A stretch of 64,000 nt of DNA from Amphirosellinia nigrospora (Eukaryota > Ascomycota > Sordariomycetes > Xylariales > Xylariaceae): positions 8,070,193 through 8,134,192 of the forward strand of contig SCHM01000001.1 in NCBI GenBank assembly GCA_004123355.1, given 5' to 3'. Below are positions 48,168 through 59,930 of the stretch, in pieces. The position numbers were made by a program, and so were the translations under genes. How positions within the stretch are numbered: position 1 is the first letter of the stretch; every line of letters begins with the position of its first letter. A model generated the notes under the pieces. It did no database searches. It was not told the origin of the DNA and saw only the letters and a program-made list of their open reading frames with translations.

Positions 48168-51100
48168 TGTGTCGAGTGTAGTGTTTTGACGGTCTATGAA
48201 TTAGTTGTTCTAGGTATATAGTGAATGATGATGATAAACAACTTAGTCTGAGACCCGAGGGGACGATAGTTTATATATCCCACGAAGATTGAGCTGAAGA
48301 CTGTGTCTTACGTGCGGAGGGGGAGGGGAGGGGAGGGCATGAGAATGGCGTTAAGCAGGTCGGCCGACTACGAGCAACATCACGGACGAGACTTATGTAA
48401 ATCGCTTACTGATTGATTAAGAATGCCCATAGATCACCTATGAAACAAAGCAATCCGGGTTAGCATGCAGTAGTCTGTCCTGCACCTGGGGTAGGCACGT
48501 AGTAGACCAAAAAGTACAGACATGGCTGCTGAGGAAATGGTGACCAAGATGCATGGTCCTACACAGCACACCTATCGAGTTAGTGTTGAGTCAGGCTAAA
48601 TCCCGAGCTAGTCATTTTCAGGGTCTTGTTGTTTTGTCACCGCTAGGAATGGGCTTTTTCAGCCTCCTCTCCTGATTACAATAGCACCATTGAAAACGTT
48701 ACAAATCCTAATTTAGCCCCACCTACGCGTGAAAGCGCTTGGGTTTTAGTGCAGTTTATAAGAAATGTTTACTATGTAGCCTTTTATTACCTTAGTATTT
48801 ATGATAAGTTACCATGGGAGGTAACTCCCAACCTTGCCTGAGGAGTAAAACCGATTGGCTTACCTAGGCTAGTCAGTCCATTGCGATTATAGTCAGGTAC
48901 AACTAATAGCGTACTGTCCTCGAGTCGTGCAGAATATACACAGATCTAAGTGATGAATAATTGCTTACTTACCTTACCGCCGTCCAATGATTTTGTTTTC
49001 TGGAACTCATGTTCATTGCTAGAATCCATAATGGCGAAGCTCCACTCTACATATAACAAACCAATCTCATCGGATGTTGTACACAAGCTCTATCTGCGAC
49101 AGGCTATTGTTTATGCGGCAACGCTTCATTATCTTCTAATATGTTCTCGAAGATTGGTCGAGCCTTCGTAATATCTTACGGGTCTCTTGCTGGAATAACC
49201 CAGGAATCGACATCCTTGCAACGAGGCAGGGGCCCAGACTTCCCATTATGCTGGCCTCATCAACTTTAACAATATATTTCACGCGGCAGTTGTTCATTCT
49301 TGGGTTGCAGTGCATCTTGGAGAATCTGCATCTCGACCCGATCTTGACTTGCAGGTTGCAATACCAGGCGAGAGTGACCATTCGCTAGTCGCAATAATTG
49401 GTCTTAGGGCGCTGCTAAGGGTGTCGATGCTTTTCTATTAATGATTCATGCACATCAATGAAACCCTACCGCTTTTAAGCTAATGCGAAAAGCTATGATG
49501 TGTCGGGCGACGACTTTACCGCACAGAATTGGCTCCTACGCTTTTATGCCAATATCTCACCGAACAATCCCTGACATTACCCGTGGTACCACGCTATCTA
49601 ACGTCGTATTACATTAAAACTCTGATGGGAGACTTGTACTGAGATATCAATTGGGTCAATGGCATTCGACGCGAATATCCCCGCGGTGCATCGGACCGTG
49701 AGCGAGGTCTAGGCTACCTGCATAGACAAGTGTAGATCTGATGGACCCCGCATCGTACTTGGAACATGTCTAGACTAGGGTTTTGCTTTTTTGGGACTCT
49801 CTTCGACAATGGCGCCTTCAACTATACGCGATCGGGTGTCAAACGTCAGTCGGCAATACGGCATCCAACCGAAACAAGGTAAATATATCCCAGACATCTG
49901 TGACTGTGTGAGCTTCAAAATGCCGGGAGGAGGAAATATAAGCCGGGCTCCGGGCGGGACCACTAGGTACCTACTGCCGCAAACGAACTCGAAGAACCGA
50001 ATTCCAACCCGGGCGAACCCCTGCTCTAAGGTCCGTATATACGTCTAATGTAAGAAGGCCACGAACGCAGCGGGAATAGTAAGGAAAGGCCATGTTGCTG
50101 ACGCCGAGGTTGTGAAAGTTTCCCCTATCCTACTGTAAAGTGATCCGAGACTGCTGCCGAGAATGAGAGCTTGTTTAAATGCTATCCAAAATAATCCATT
50201 CACCACCCCAAAACTAGTGCTTGATTAGCTCTCGTATGCTTACCTCAGCAGGCGCGCGGGTGCGAGCCGGATAAAAAAAGTCTTGACCCAACTCTTCGAA
50301 GATGTCACCAGCTTTCCATACCTGTTTCTCTATCCTCCTAGTTTAATCCGATACGTGTATTTATTCTACTTGATTGAAATCGCGAATCATTCTTGTCAAT
50401 ACTAACACTTAGTACATGTGCCCCCCTTTCCCCAATGCTGCGATATAATCAGTTTTAAGGCCAACAGACTTGCCTTATCGCATTGTTTACAAGTAGCACT
50501 TGTTTAAGGTCATTTTAGCGTTGTCAACATTGAAATCAAGTGCTCGTTCTACGCCACCACCCAAACGGGACGGGAACCTAGAGCATCAGGAGCTTTAATG
50601 ACGAGGTCAACTATAGCATATTCCTACGAACCGGTTTAGAGCACAGGAATAGGGCCGCGGCTTATTAGGGAAGGTGGTTAACCATCCTACACAACATAGC
50701 GCTAGGATTCAGAGATTCATGAGCATTAGTAACTAAGGCTCTAGGATTGATGAATAGTCTGGACTGGGTGCCGAAGAGAATAGCGATACAAGCATCGAAG
50801 AAGAAGGACTTAGCAGCGAGGACAGTCCAATATTAGCTAGTTGTCGATCAAGTCGAAGTGAGGCAATATATCTACGCCTTACTTATCTATTCGTTCGCTC
50901 CTTGATGAGCTATCATGATACTTAGACCACCTAACTTCCTGGATTTTTCAAGATAGAATATGAGGATTAGACGTTTATTTAGGGACCGTGCAGCTGACTA
51001 TACAATACCTAATTATTTAGACAAGAGTTATCATATGCTTATACGATGTAGCCCTGAATCTGAGGGGCCGCTTTCTCATCGTGATATCTGCATTTCGTTT

Positions 51101-52875
51101 ATTGATATCTTCGGTAAGCAGAGCCATGAATGCTCAACTTGCTGAAGATGAAGAGTTAAGGCGGCTCTGTTGTTTGTAATACAAGGCCCGTAGTCTCTCA
51201 TGAGCCTTAATAGCATCTTTAATTTGCGTGGTCTTTTCAAAACCGAGAAAGTCTTCCAACTGTCCACCTTCATCGACATAGGCTTCTTGTTCATATTCAA
51301 GTTCATCCACTTTGCTAGCGCCCTTAACTCTTGTATGAGGGCTATGTCTTCCTAGTAGTTGGATGACTGGTGAGATTATGACGAGAAATAAACTTGTCCA
51401 CATCGATAATTGGGGGTAGCTGTGATCCAGACTTCTTTATACAATGCAACTGGTCGCCGATCGGAATGAAGACATGTCCCATGAGTTCGGATTGTCGTCC
51501 GACCTGTTCGTGTGTTGGGTCTTATATTATAAAGCTGTAGGCTGAGCTACGCGCGACGTCAACGATGATGAAGTGTCCTTCCTGTATTTAATATACCAGC
51601 TTCCATTCGTCGACCGAATACAACTCGATTTTATTCGTACTGTTATCAAGGCATAGATTCTTGTTGTTGATGAGGGGCGTCGAATCTCGGAATCGAGTAC
51701 TTTCTCTAGCGATAGCCAGCAAATTAGACCCATCATATTCTCTGCCCAGTCGCTATGGCAAAGATGGCAACACAAAGTTCCTTGACGCATTTGCTCGACA
51801 ACTCGAGCTACCTCTCGTCCGTGCATTGAACGATCCGGTGCATTCTTTGGCTTCTTCTTTGTCGCTAGCTAAAGCGATCTCAAAGCGACGCGGGGTATCG
51901 GAGTTAGTCGTGAGTTAATCTAGTCCTCGAATATAGTGTTCGGCGGCATTCAGGCATATTCTGCTGTTCAAAATTGCCAACGTATACATACAACGTTGAC
52001 CAATGCGTGACAGTCAAATGATGCAATTAATACTGCGTGAGTATTAACGGTATATGGATGGCTTGGCATAAAGTGTTGTTGGAGGAAGTTGTAACTGTGC
52101 TGCTAACTTGGTTTCACGCATATCAATGTTGTACCTAAATGTCTTACTTTGGTCTAAATTGAAATGAAACCCCTTAGTATTTTCTAAGAATAGACTGTAG
52201 CTTCTATTTTTTTGAAGGTTTGTAGTAGTTAGATGAAGGGGGCTTTCTGAAATACTTAGGTACCTACTAGGTAGGTAGCAGGAGAAGCTCGTATAGGTTA
52301 GTGGACTGGGTGCATGCTATATAGTGAGTCTCAACTAACCAATTTTTAGGTAGAGCATTTGGTAACATCAGATACTACTCACGATATGCATAAACATGAT
52401 AAGCTGTATAGACATTTATTGATAGCTCATCGTGGCTTGGTTTGTTTCGTGTTGTTGTATATCACTTCAAGGTTGGTATGCTTGCTTTAGTGCTTTTTCA
52501 TAAGAGATAAAACTGAAAAACATAAAATGTACGTTATTCATAGGTAGTAACTGAAAGAAAACTTAGGTTCAAGGTATCTGATACGTAAAACACAATAAAA
52601 GTCAACAAAGAAGCCCGTGCGTTTTTGCTATGCTGGTAGGGGTTATGAAACCAGTGAAACCAGTGAAGACAATCCGTCAATCCCTCAATCCCTCAACGCC
52701 ATGTTATGAGCTATACCTGCAGCCCTTACGTCCTTCATATCCATTACTGTACAATCGGGCATGATGTACCGAGAGAATCGCTACCACTCATTACTCACTA
52801 TCAATCTTCCGTGATAGCCTGTACACATGTCTCATTTTTGTTTTACAGAAGCCCTAGCCGGCCCCAGTGCGCATG
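48168..52875. other. 4.7-kb gene desert
   Basis: The first 200 bp are the WrbA promoter with a G-tract. Beyond it I see only short ORFs. Around 50950-51910 there are several overlapping ORFs of 60-100 codons (for example - strand 51134-51403 with KAHERLRALYYKQQSRLNSS) that might be scraps of a decayed gene or element, but I recognise none. TAGGTACCTA at 52257-52266. Confidence 0.5.
48316..48337 (+). promoter_or_regulatory. G-tract with G-quadruplex potential
   Basis: GGAGGGGGAGGGGAGGGGAGGG: four or five runs of at least three G separated by single A, 149-170 bp upstream of the WrbA-type start codon, on the strand opposite to the gene. Quadruplex formation is inferred from pattern only. Confidence 0.6.
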
Positions 52876-53362
52876 TTACTTGTATTGCATAGGTGGTTGA
52901 CCGTGAGGTGGCGGCGGGCCTCCACCCCAGCCTTGCGGTGGATGTTGATTTTGCATCGGTATGTTGTTGCCTCCGCCCCTCATGTTCATAACGTCGGGTC
53001 TGTTCTCAAGCGGTTGGGCGAAGTTGCAAACGTGGCAGACGACATCGTGATAACCTTTGAAGGAGAGAGGTAGGACAGGCTACGTAGTCCATAAGTTAGC
53101 GCGTATAGCCTTTGATTTCGTGGTCGCGTACACCCATTATACCGGTGATTTGGCATATGAAAGTAGGGTGAGACAGAAGGCGATAGGAGAGGCATAAGGC
53201 GAAAGAGGAGGCACTCACGACGAAGCAGAAAGTGAACCATGGGTTACTCTTGATGACATGGGCGGAGTAGTTGCCGCAATTATGGCACTGGCAGGTGATG
53301 CCCTCGTAGCCCTCGACCTCCTTGCGGAAGGTGTGCTCGCCGCAGGTAAAGATTAGACACAT
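52876..53362 (-). CDS. Small zinc-ribbon protein
   Basis: The start at 53362 reads MCLIFTCGEHTFRKEVEGYEG. The first Cys pair CQCHNCGN and the second CHVCNFAQPLENRPDV form a zinc ribbon of the zinc-ribbon-15 type common in ascomycetes. Exon 1 ends FTFCFV before GTGAGT at 53222; exon 2 starts after CTACGTAG near 53082 with PVLPLSF. A one-base surplus in a T run near 53060 precedes KGYHDVVCHVC. The tail is Gly/Pro/Gln-rich (GWGGGPPPHGQPPMQYK). About 130 residues. Function unknown; hydrophobic residues between the Cys pairs (NPWFTFCFVPVLPLSF) may touch a membrane. It is divergent from RPP1. Confidence 0.78.
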
Positions 53363-54056
53363 CGTTCAGAGGGTGCGGCTGAGGCGATGTTCGGTGTGTG
53401 ACGGCTGTTACATGCGCTGCGGGATAGCGGTGGATGGGACTGGAGACCTGTTGAAGGCTCTTGTGTCGCGTGGAATCGTGGATGTCGGAAGAGAAGATGC
53501 GATGCAATAGGTGCCTACTATCTAGGCTTGTAGGAAAGATATCAAATGAGGTGTCGGTGCAGGCGGCGAAAATGTGTTGTCCTGTCACTAATATTAATTA
53601 CTTAAATGATGGAGTGACATCGGATGATGCGTCACTGAGGCAGTGTTATGGAACCTCGGATGTCACACTAAGAAGCTGCCCAAAAAGCTACCTAACTTGC
53701 TTGGCACTAGTGCTCTGAGGGGATAGCTGTGGCCCCAGGAGATAAATCATTGTATATCGCCTTCAGGTATAGGTAGGTATATATCGTCAAGCACCCCCCT
53801 TCTGTAGGACGTGGGTTATAGCTGCTGTTACCTACATGTAAGGCAGGTAACAGGACTACAGGTACCTATCAAACATGTACCTAGTTACTCCACAGGAGCT
53901 TTCCAATTGTGTCCCACTCCGATAAGAAATTTACATGACCAAAGACTCCAATCAACTCAAGTTCCAACCCCCAACGTCTCAACTTCAGTTGGATCCTGCT
54001 GGCTAAAAGCCCTGATCCCATGCGCCGCGGGCCTCGAGCCCATTATTGCCATAACG
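53363..54056. promoter_or_regulatory. Divergent zinc-ribbon/RPP1 spacer
   Basis: A 694-bp region between two divergent start codons. It contains AGGTACCTA-type elements around 53770 and 53870. No gene seen; the promoter role is inferred from position. Confidence 0.5.
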
Positions 54057-55177
54057 ATGCTTTACGACCTCAACATCGCGTGGTCACCGCACACGAGCGC
54101 CGCAGAACTCGAGCGTACACTGCGCTTTAGCGCATCACTTGGCTACGATGTCGTCGCGCTGAACTACACCATCGGGGGGGCAGTACCACCGCAAATCACG
54201 AATCCGATCCCGAAATTTGATTCTCCCGCCGCCGCCTCTTCGACATCATCAACGTCGCAGCCTAAACTTCCTACCGTCCTCCGCCGCGCAACCCTTGTCC
54301 TGACCGAGTCCTCGCAGCATCACCGCCTACCACAGCTCGCGTCTGCGTATGATATCCTTGCCGTACGTCCGCAAACCGATGACGGGTTCTCAGCGGCCTG
54401 TCAAAGCCTCAACGATGTCTCCATAATATCGTTGGACCTGACGGTACGCCAACCCTTCACCTTCCGCCCGAAGCCCTGTATGTTCGCCGTGAATCGCGGC
54501 GTCCGCTTCGAGGTGTGCTATTCCCAGGTTCTACAAGGCCCGACGGCGGCGCATTTTCTTGGACCTAAGGGCTCAAAGGACGGCAATGGTGGCCATACTG
54601 GTGGCACGGGGTAGTAGCCGTCGACGCTCGGGCTCGCGCGACCTTCATTGGCAACGTGTCGTCCTTGATCCGTGCGACCCGTGGCCGTGGAATCGTAATA
54701 AGTAGCGAGGCGAAGTCCGCGCTGGGCCTGCGCGCCCCCGCTGATGTGGTGAACTTACTTCACGTATGGGGTTTATCAACAGATCGCGCCACAGAGGGGA
54801 TAGGTGTATTACCACGCGGCGTCGTCGTCAACGATGGGCTAAAGCGCAGCGGCTTCAGGGGAGTCGTGGACATAGTTAACGTTGCCGACCGCGAACAAGC
54901 TGACGTCGAAATGGGCGAGGCAGACGATGACAGTGTCAAAACTGCCGGAAACGCCCAGAACAACAAAGGCAAAAATAAGAAGCAAGATATGAACGGTTTA
55001 GGAGGGAAGAAACGAAAGAATGGGGATGACGCCGAACCTTCGGCCCCTACAGGTGCAAATGGCAATGCAAATTCGGTCGGTGATGGTGAAGAACAACCGA
55101 TTAGCAAACGACAAGCAAAGAAAATGAAGGCTGCTTTACGAAAGAAACAGGCAGAAGGAGACGTAGCCGATCTGTGA
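54057..55177 (+). CDS. RPP1: RNase P/MRP protein subunit Rpp1 (p30)
   Basis: A TIM-barrel protein subunit of nuclear RNase P and RNase MRP, acting in tRNA 5' and rRNA processing. The ATG at 54057 is chosen over in-frame upstream codons because the family begins M-x-YDLNI; here MLYDLNIAWSP. Family segments: SASLGYDVVALNYTI, LPTVLRRATLVLTES, YDILAVRPQTDDGFSAACQS, IISLDLTVRQPFTFRPKPCM, AVNRGVRFEVCYSQVL, then GIVISSEAKSALGLRAPADVVNLL and WGLSTDRATEGIGVLPRGVVV. The C-terminal tail is acidic then Lys-rich (KGKNKKQD, KRQAKKMKAALRKKQ), suiting the nucleolus. One break at about 54607: a G run one short (GTG then VVAVDARARATFIGNVSS). About 370 residues, no introns. Confidence 0.92.
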
Positions 55178-55758
55178 TGCATCTCCACTAGCATCAGAGT
55201 CGCATAAAGCATGTATAAAGGTTATTTGGCGTTTTTGGGGCATTGGGTTTGAAGAGAGAAAATCTGGACTTATGATACCCCCTAAATAGACTGGCTATCC
55301 CAAGATAGCTTTGAACGGTTTCACCGATGTCGGTATGAAATGGATTTAGGACCTGAAAATGTAAAAAATGATGATGAGCCCTAATTCGAGCAGAATTATA
55401 CCTATTCAAATATAGGTTCGCAAACAAAGAGGCTGATGGGACAAGGAGGCGGGCTGAGTGACTGAACCTATGGCTACGACCTGGCAATATAGGCTGACTA
55501 TCGATCACGAAAACTGTTCATGCATCAATCATCCAGACGGCCGAGGGAGGCACATAGGGTCAAATTCTTTAAATTGCATTATATAATCAAGAAGAAAATA
55601 TGTTCCACCAGGGTGTTTCTCGCAAGATTGAGTTCTAGAAAGTTTTACGTATATATATAATAAATCATGTAACCAGGGAGCAAATGTTGCACTGTTACAT
55701 CGCTCGTTTCTCATACACCCCTTCCACTCCCATCTTCATCAGCGGCACCTCATGGAGA
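55178..55758. other. Convergent spacer
   Basis: 3' ends of RPP1 and the Ser/Ala-rich gene; no gene seen. Confidence 0.6.
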
Positions 55759-57200
55759 TCACCCGACGGGGCCGAGATCAATCACCGAGCTTAGATCGAC
55801 GTTGCTGAAATTGATCGGCGGGCCCTCGTTGGCGCCCGCGAACGTCGTCGCCGTGATGACGGCTGGCACCACGGCCCCGAGGTTGACGTTGGGGGTAGGG
55901 GTCTCCTGCACCGGGAGAGCGATCGATGACTGCCCCTCTGCTGCTGTCGTGGTCGCTACTACTAGGGACGGGGTCCCATCGACGGGTAACGCAATAGAGG
56001 AGGCGCCGACAACTGGCGCTGATGATGTCGTGACTACGGGAGCTACCGAGGTCGACGATGTCGTTTCTACGGCGGCTGATGTGCTGGCTACCACCGTGCT
56101 GGAGTCTGCTGGTAGTGAGCTCGATGATGGAAGCGCTGCGGCACTGGATGTGCTAGAGTCGATGGCTGCCGAGCTAGACGACGGAGCTGCGGCTGCGCTG
56201 GATGTGCTCGGGTCTACGACGGCTGAACTCGAGGTCGGAATAGCTACCACGGATGATGTGCTGGAAACAACGGCGGCTGAGCCAGATGATGAACCTGCTA
56301 TTGCGCTCGATGTGCTTGGGAGCACGACGGTTGATAGAGAGGTTGGTAATGAGTTTACAGGAGGAATGGAAGATGCTTGCGAAGGCAAGGCGACCACCGC
56401 TATACAAATCAAGTATCAGTTTACTGTTTCTGAGCGAAAAGACGAAAGGTCGAGTATCTTACGTATGGAACTAGTCGAGCTAGTAACAGCCGGTAATGAA
56501 GCCAGTGAAGTCGTCACAGCTGAAGCCGTTCCAATGATCGGGATGGATGAAGTAGCTGCTATGGCGGATGATTCTTGCGCCAGGCCAGACGAGACGACCT
56601 GAGCTACAGAAGAAGCGATAGACGAGGCTTCAGCAGGGGGGACCGGAACGCCAAACGCCATCCCGCAAGCAATCAGTTGCATCATGGTGGTGGTCATCGT
56701 CGTAGTCGCCATTTGAGTGACCGTCACTTGTCTGTCGACCATGTCAGCGCCCTATTCAACTATTCCATCTGCGTGACGTCGACCTACTCTATCGTGCCCC
56801 CAGCATTGCCAGCGCCCGCGGCGGCCTGTGTGACTGTAACCGTCGCGGTGGCCGTCACGGTTGGCATCGAGGTGTTGAATAAGCCACCCAGCCCACCACC
56901 ACCACCGACTGTGATAGTCTGCCGAACGGTCTCGGTGACGGTCTGGCCGCCGCCGCCGCGTCCCCCTTTGCCATTGCCTCCATCACCACCGGCACCACCA
57001 TCGCCTCCACTGCCGTCGCCATTAAGCTTTCCCAACAAATCCTGCAAAAACGAGCGTTTTACGGGCGTATCATAATACTTATACTGGTCGGCCTGCTGTA
57101 TGTTAGTCCCAGTCGTTTAGTTAGTAGTAGTGATACACACCTGTACTGGTGATAGAGTACCCAGTGCCAACACTAAAACTCCCGAGTAGAACGCCCTCAT
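55759..57200 (-). CDS. Secreted Ser/Thr/Ala-rich low-complexity protein
   Basis: No functional domain recognised. The start at 57200 gives a signal peptide (MRAFYSGVLVLALGTLSPVQA). Exon 1 is joined to ADQYKYYDTPVKRSFLQ. A Gly-rich stretch (GGDGGAGGDGGNGKGGRGGGG) precedes Thr/Val repeats (TVTETVRQTITV, TVTATATVTVTQ). A 56-nt intron (GTAGGT..GACAG) joins GGTI-EQVTVTQMATT; another (GTAAGA..TATAG near 56400-56460) joins SSI-PVVALPSQ. The second half is nearly only Ser, Ala, Thr, Val and Pro with four 18-residue repeats. Such proteins are usually O-mannosylated wall proteins; this is inferred from composition. No GPI signal is visible at the end (SSVIDLGPVG). The frame is intact. Confidence 0.7.
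56104..56319 (-). repeat. Four 54-bp (18-residue) tandem repeats
   Basis: In the protein: PSTSSAIAGSSSGSAAVV, SSTSSVVAIPTSSSAVVD, PSTSSAAAAPSSSSAAID and SSTSSAAALPSSSSLPAD. The DNA units are similar but not identical. Confidence 0.85.
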
Positions 57201-58586
57201 CCTGATCGAGGATATAGGGTAAGGAAGCCTTATGATTTGATATCCAAACTACTTCGCGATCCAGAGGGCCGATGCGTCGACAAAGGCAAAGTGATAAGAC
57301 AGAACAGGCCAGCCGTTACGAAGGATATGGGTTCAACCCAGTCACAGACAAGGAGCGTAAAAGGAGAATAATAGCCTTGAAGATCGCCGTCACGGGTTCA
57401 AAACGAAAGCATTCCGGAATGTTTCTTAGAGGTGAAAAAAAAGAACCGTTGTGCGGTGCCGGGCAGTTGAGGGTATGGGGACTAAAGGAGCGATAGCACC
57501 ACCACCTGCAAAACATTAAACGGCGCGAACGACGAGAATAGAAACGAATTGAAAAACGGCACAGTTCACCGATACCACGAAGAAGACATCAGGTCATGGA
57601 AGGAGAAGAAACTCTGTGGGGAAAGGAACAGAAAAACGTGTGGAAGAAGGGCTAGGAAAAGAGTGAAACCCCAGCATGAGGGAGGCATGTCACTAGCACA
57701 CCAGACGCATGTAGTCTGGAGATCGTTTCGACCGGGATGTACGATATTACCTATCTAGATAGTCTACGCAGTCCCAAGCTGGGGGACAATTACTCGGCAC
57801 CGATGTTCATTGACCTGGGCTGCATGATAGCAGTGACAAATGAGAACGTGGCAAGATTGAGACACGGGTTAAAGGTCGAGAGAAGTGTGACTTGAGGCTG
57901 ACAATGTCAATGGCTGTTGTGAGAGAAATGGGGTCGGATTGGAGACGACAAGGGTTGAGACAGTGCCCTGACAAGGGGTGTTTCGACCCCCTAACTTCAA
58001 CGCTATATCATCAGGTCATCACAGAATCGAATAAAACCGTGTGAACGCGTCAGCGCTTGCTGTTTGTTTTATATCATATCAAAATTCGCTCTGAAGGGTT
58101 ATTTCTTGAACACCGAATTCTTTGGACGATAGTTGTGTAAGGCGATTGACTGTGTATCAATTTGGAGCAACTGCACGGGTAACGGCCATGTGTAAGCTTG
58201 GCAATTTTGACAATGCACCTGGTATATTGGCAAGCGAGGGGCCTTGTGCCTTGACATTGCCAGATGATATCGAATTCACCCCTATTAGTGCTAGACTACA
58301 CTAAGCGCCTGGTATCGTGAATTCGGCACCTTAAAAGTGATGTTAAGCTGTCACCGCGTTGAGGGGGAGAAGAGATGGGGATTGTTTAAAAATGAGGGAC
58401 CATTGCAGCATCTTGGCAGGAGACGGATCCCTGCAACATGATTACCTAAGTATCGCGACATGTGATTTTACCGAGTACAGCAGAGAAGTTAGCACTCCCA
58501 AGTTCACTCATGCCTAGGTTAGACCAACCAGGATCCCATCCCATTCCACTTCCCAGAGGAGTTTCTTATGTTCGACTTTCTGTCCA
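57201..58586. other. Intergenic, no gene seen
   Basis: Promoter side of the Ser/Ala-rich gene. Purine-rich on the + strand around 57270-57700; short ORFs there (for example 57272-57496) are Arg/Lys-rich by composition and lack support. Confidence 0.5.
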
Positions 58587-59930
58587 TTAAAAAAAGTCAT
58601 CTTCTCCCTCATACTGAGTATTATCTCCCGCGAAAGCACGCTCCATCTCGGGGACAGTCTTCTGGAACTCCAAGAACTGCAGAATCTCCTTCATATTCCA
58701 GCTTCCCTTATTCGGGCTAAGTCCAGCCGCTGTTGGCTTGAGGTAGCTCGCAAGTCCAGATTTGATGGCCTGCTCGCCGAGATGGTTGGCTGACGCCGCC
58801 GGAAGAGTGAAGCGGACCTCGCGAAGGAGCTTCTCGATGCGTTCCCAAAACGTGCCATCAGCATCGCAGAAGCGGCCATCGTGGTGATGAGCGAAGTACG
58901 GGATGTTGGGATTGGCGCGGAAAATCTCTACCAGGGTTTTAGGGCTCGCGGTGAGCTCGTGCGCAGACGGCAGCGGCCAGATTCCCTCAGCCTTTAGCAT
59001 GTTCACAAACGACGTGAACACGTTTTGGCGCCAGCCCCAGTCATCTTTGCCGTCCATTCGCCTGCAGCGGAGCCAGATGGGCTTTTGGCTTCCAGAAAGA
59101 TGCTCTTCGAGAATTTCCTTCATATCCTTACGGATCATCTTGAGGACCTCGAGGCGCGCGTGGCCAACCTCGACTAGAGATCAGTCGAGCAGACGTTAGT
59201 CATCTATTCAACGGGGATGTCGTTTGATAATTAATGGCTTACTAGATGCGCATGGCGGCACGGAGATATCGCGTGCTGACTCGTTGGTGAAACAGTGTTG
59301 CTCAGCGGGATCGGTGAGTCTTCCAGAAGCGTCAAGGTCGCTATAAAAGGCAATCTGCAGCACCATGTAGGTGTAAAGGGGCTCGTGTCCAAGGACCCAG
59401 AAGATCCAAAGCAGAGACTCCAGAACCTCGGTCGATTTTCTGACGAACGCTTTGCCGACCCAGTACTGTTCCATATCCTGCACCCACTGGGCGGACCATT
59501 TGGAAGAGGTGCACAAGGTCGTACTTGTTAGCGAGAATAGTAAGACGAAGGAGCTGTTCGAGATTCATGTGCTTGTCCTCGGCCGCAGCGGGGTGGTACC
59601 CGTAGAGGATGCGGATGATAGTCTGCATCGCCTGCGGATCATCGTCGGGGAGCTTGACGGTCCATTTCACGCCATCCTCCTTGGCCTCTGCGCTAGGGCT
59701 GTAGAGGGCCAAGCCGAAAGCTGGCGAGGCGCCGGCTACGACAGCCGAGTTGACGTGAAGACAGATTGCGTTCGGTTGCTTGTTTTGTTTCTGGTCACCG
59801 CAGGAAACTTCCGTGCACTTCTGCTTGCCAACGAGAAGTATCATATCGGCTTGGGCGTCGAGTGTTTCCACTGTCGGGGCATCTTGGCATGCGAACAGCT
59901 ACTGCCATTTGACAAACGGCGGCTTGCCAT
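58587..59930 (-). CDS. BTB/POZ-domain protein
   Basis: The BTB fold is visible as ADMILLVGKQ, the linker CLHVNSAVVAGASPAFGLAL, VKLPDDDPQAMQTIIRILYG and LEQLLRLTILANKYDLVHLF, i.e. the expected beta strand, HxxVLxxxSxxF-like helix and D-P-x-A-x-x-x-I-L-x-Y-x-Y region. BTB proteins dimerise, often as cullin-3 adaptors. The part after the domain (QWVQDMEQYWVGKAF, LESLLWIFWVLGHEPLY and a C-terminal EGEDDFF) is of the type found in fungal BTB proteins with no other domain. One intron joins VPPCAS-I-EVGHARLEVLKM (about 59174-59243). A break near 59498 separates LVHLF from KWSAQWVQD. The N-terminus is uncertain: a start at 59930 (MASRRLSNG) needs another shift near 59900. Confidence 0.75.

Noticed and set aside
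54760-55212. 150-codon - strand ORF
   Set aside because: Antisense of the 3' half of RPP1.
55802-56602. 266-codon + strand ORF rich in Asp/Glu/Ala
   Set aside because: Antisense of the Ser/Ala tandem repeats; repeat DNA without stops gives long open frames on both strands.
56575-57075. 166-codon + strand ORF rich in Pro/Val
   Set aside because: Antisense shadow of the Gly/Thr/Val-rich secreted protein gene.
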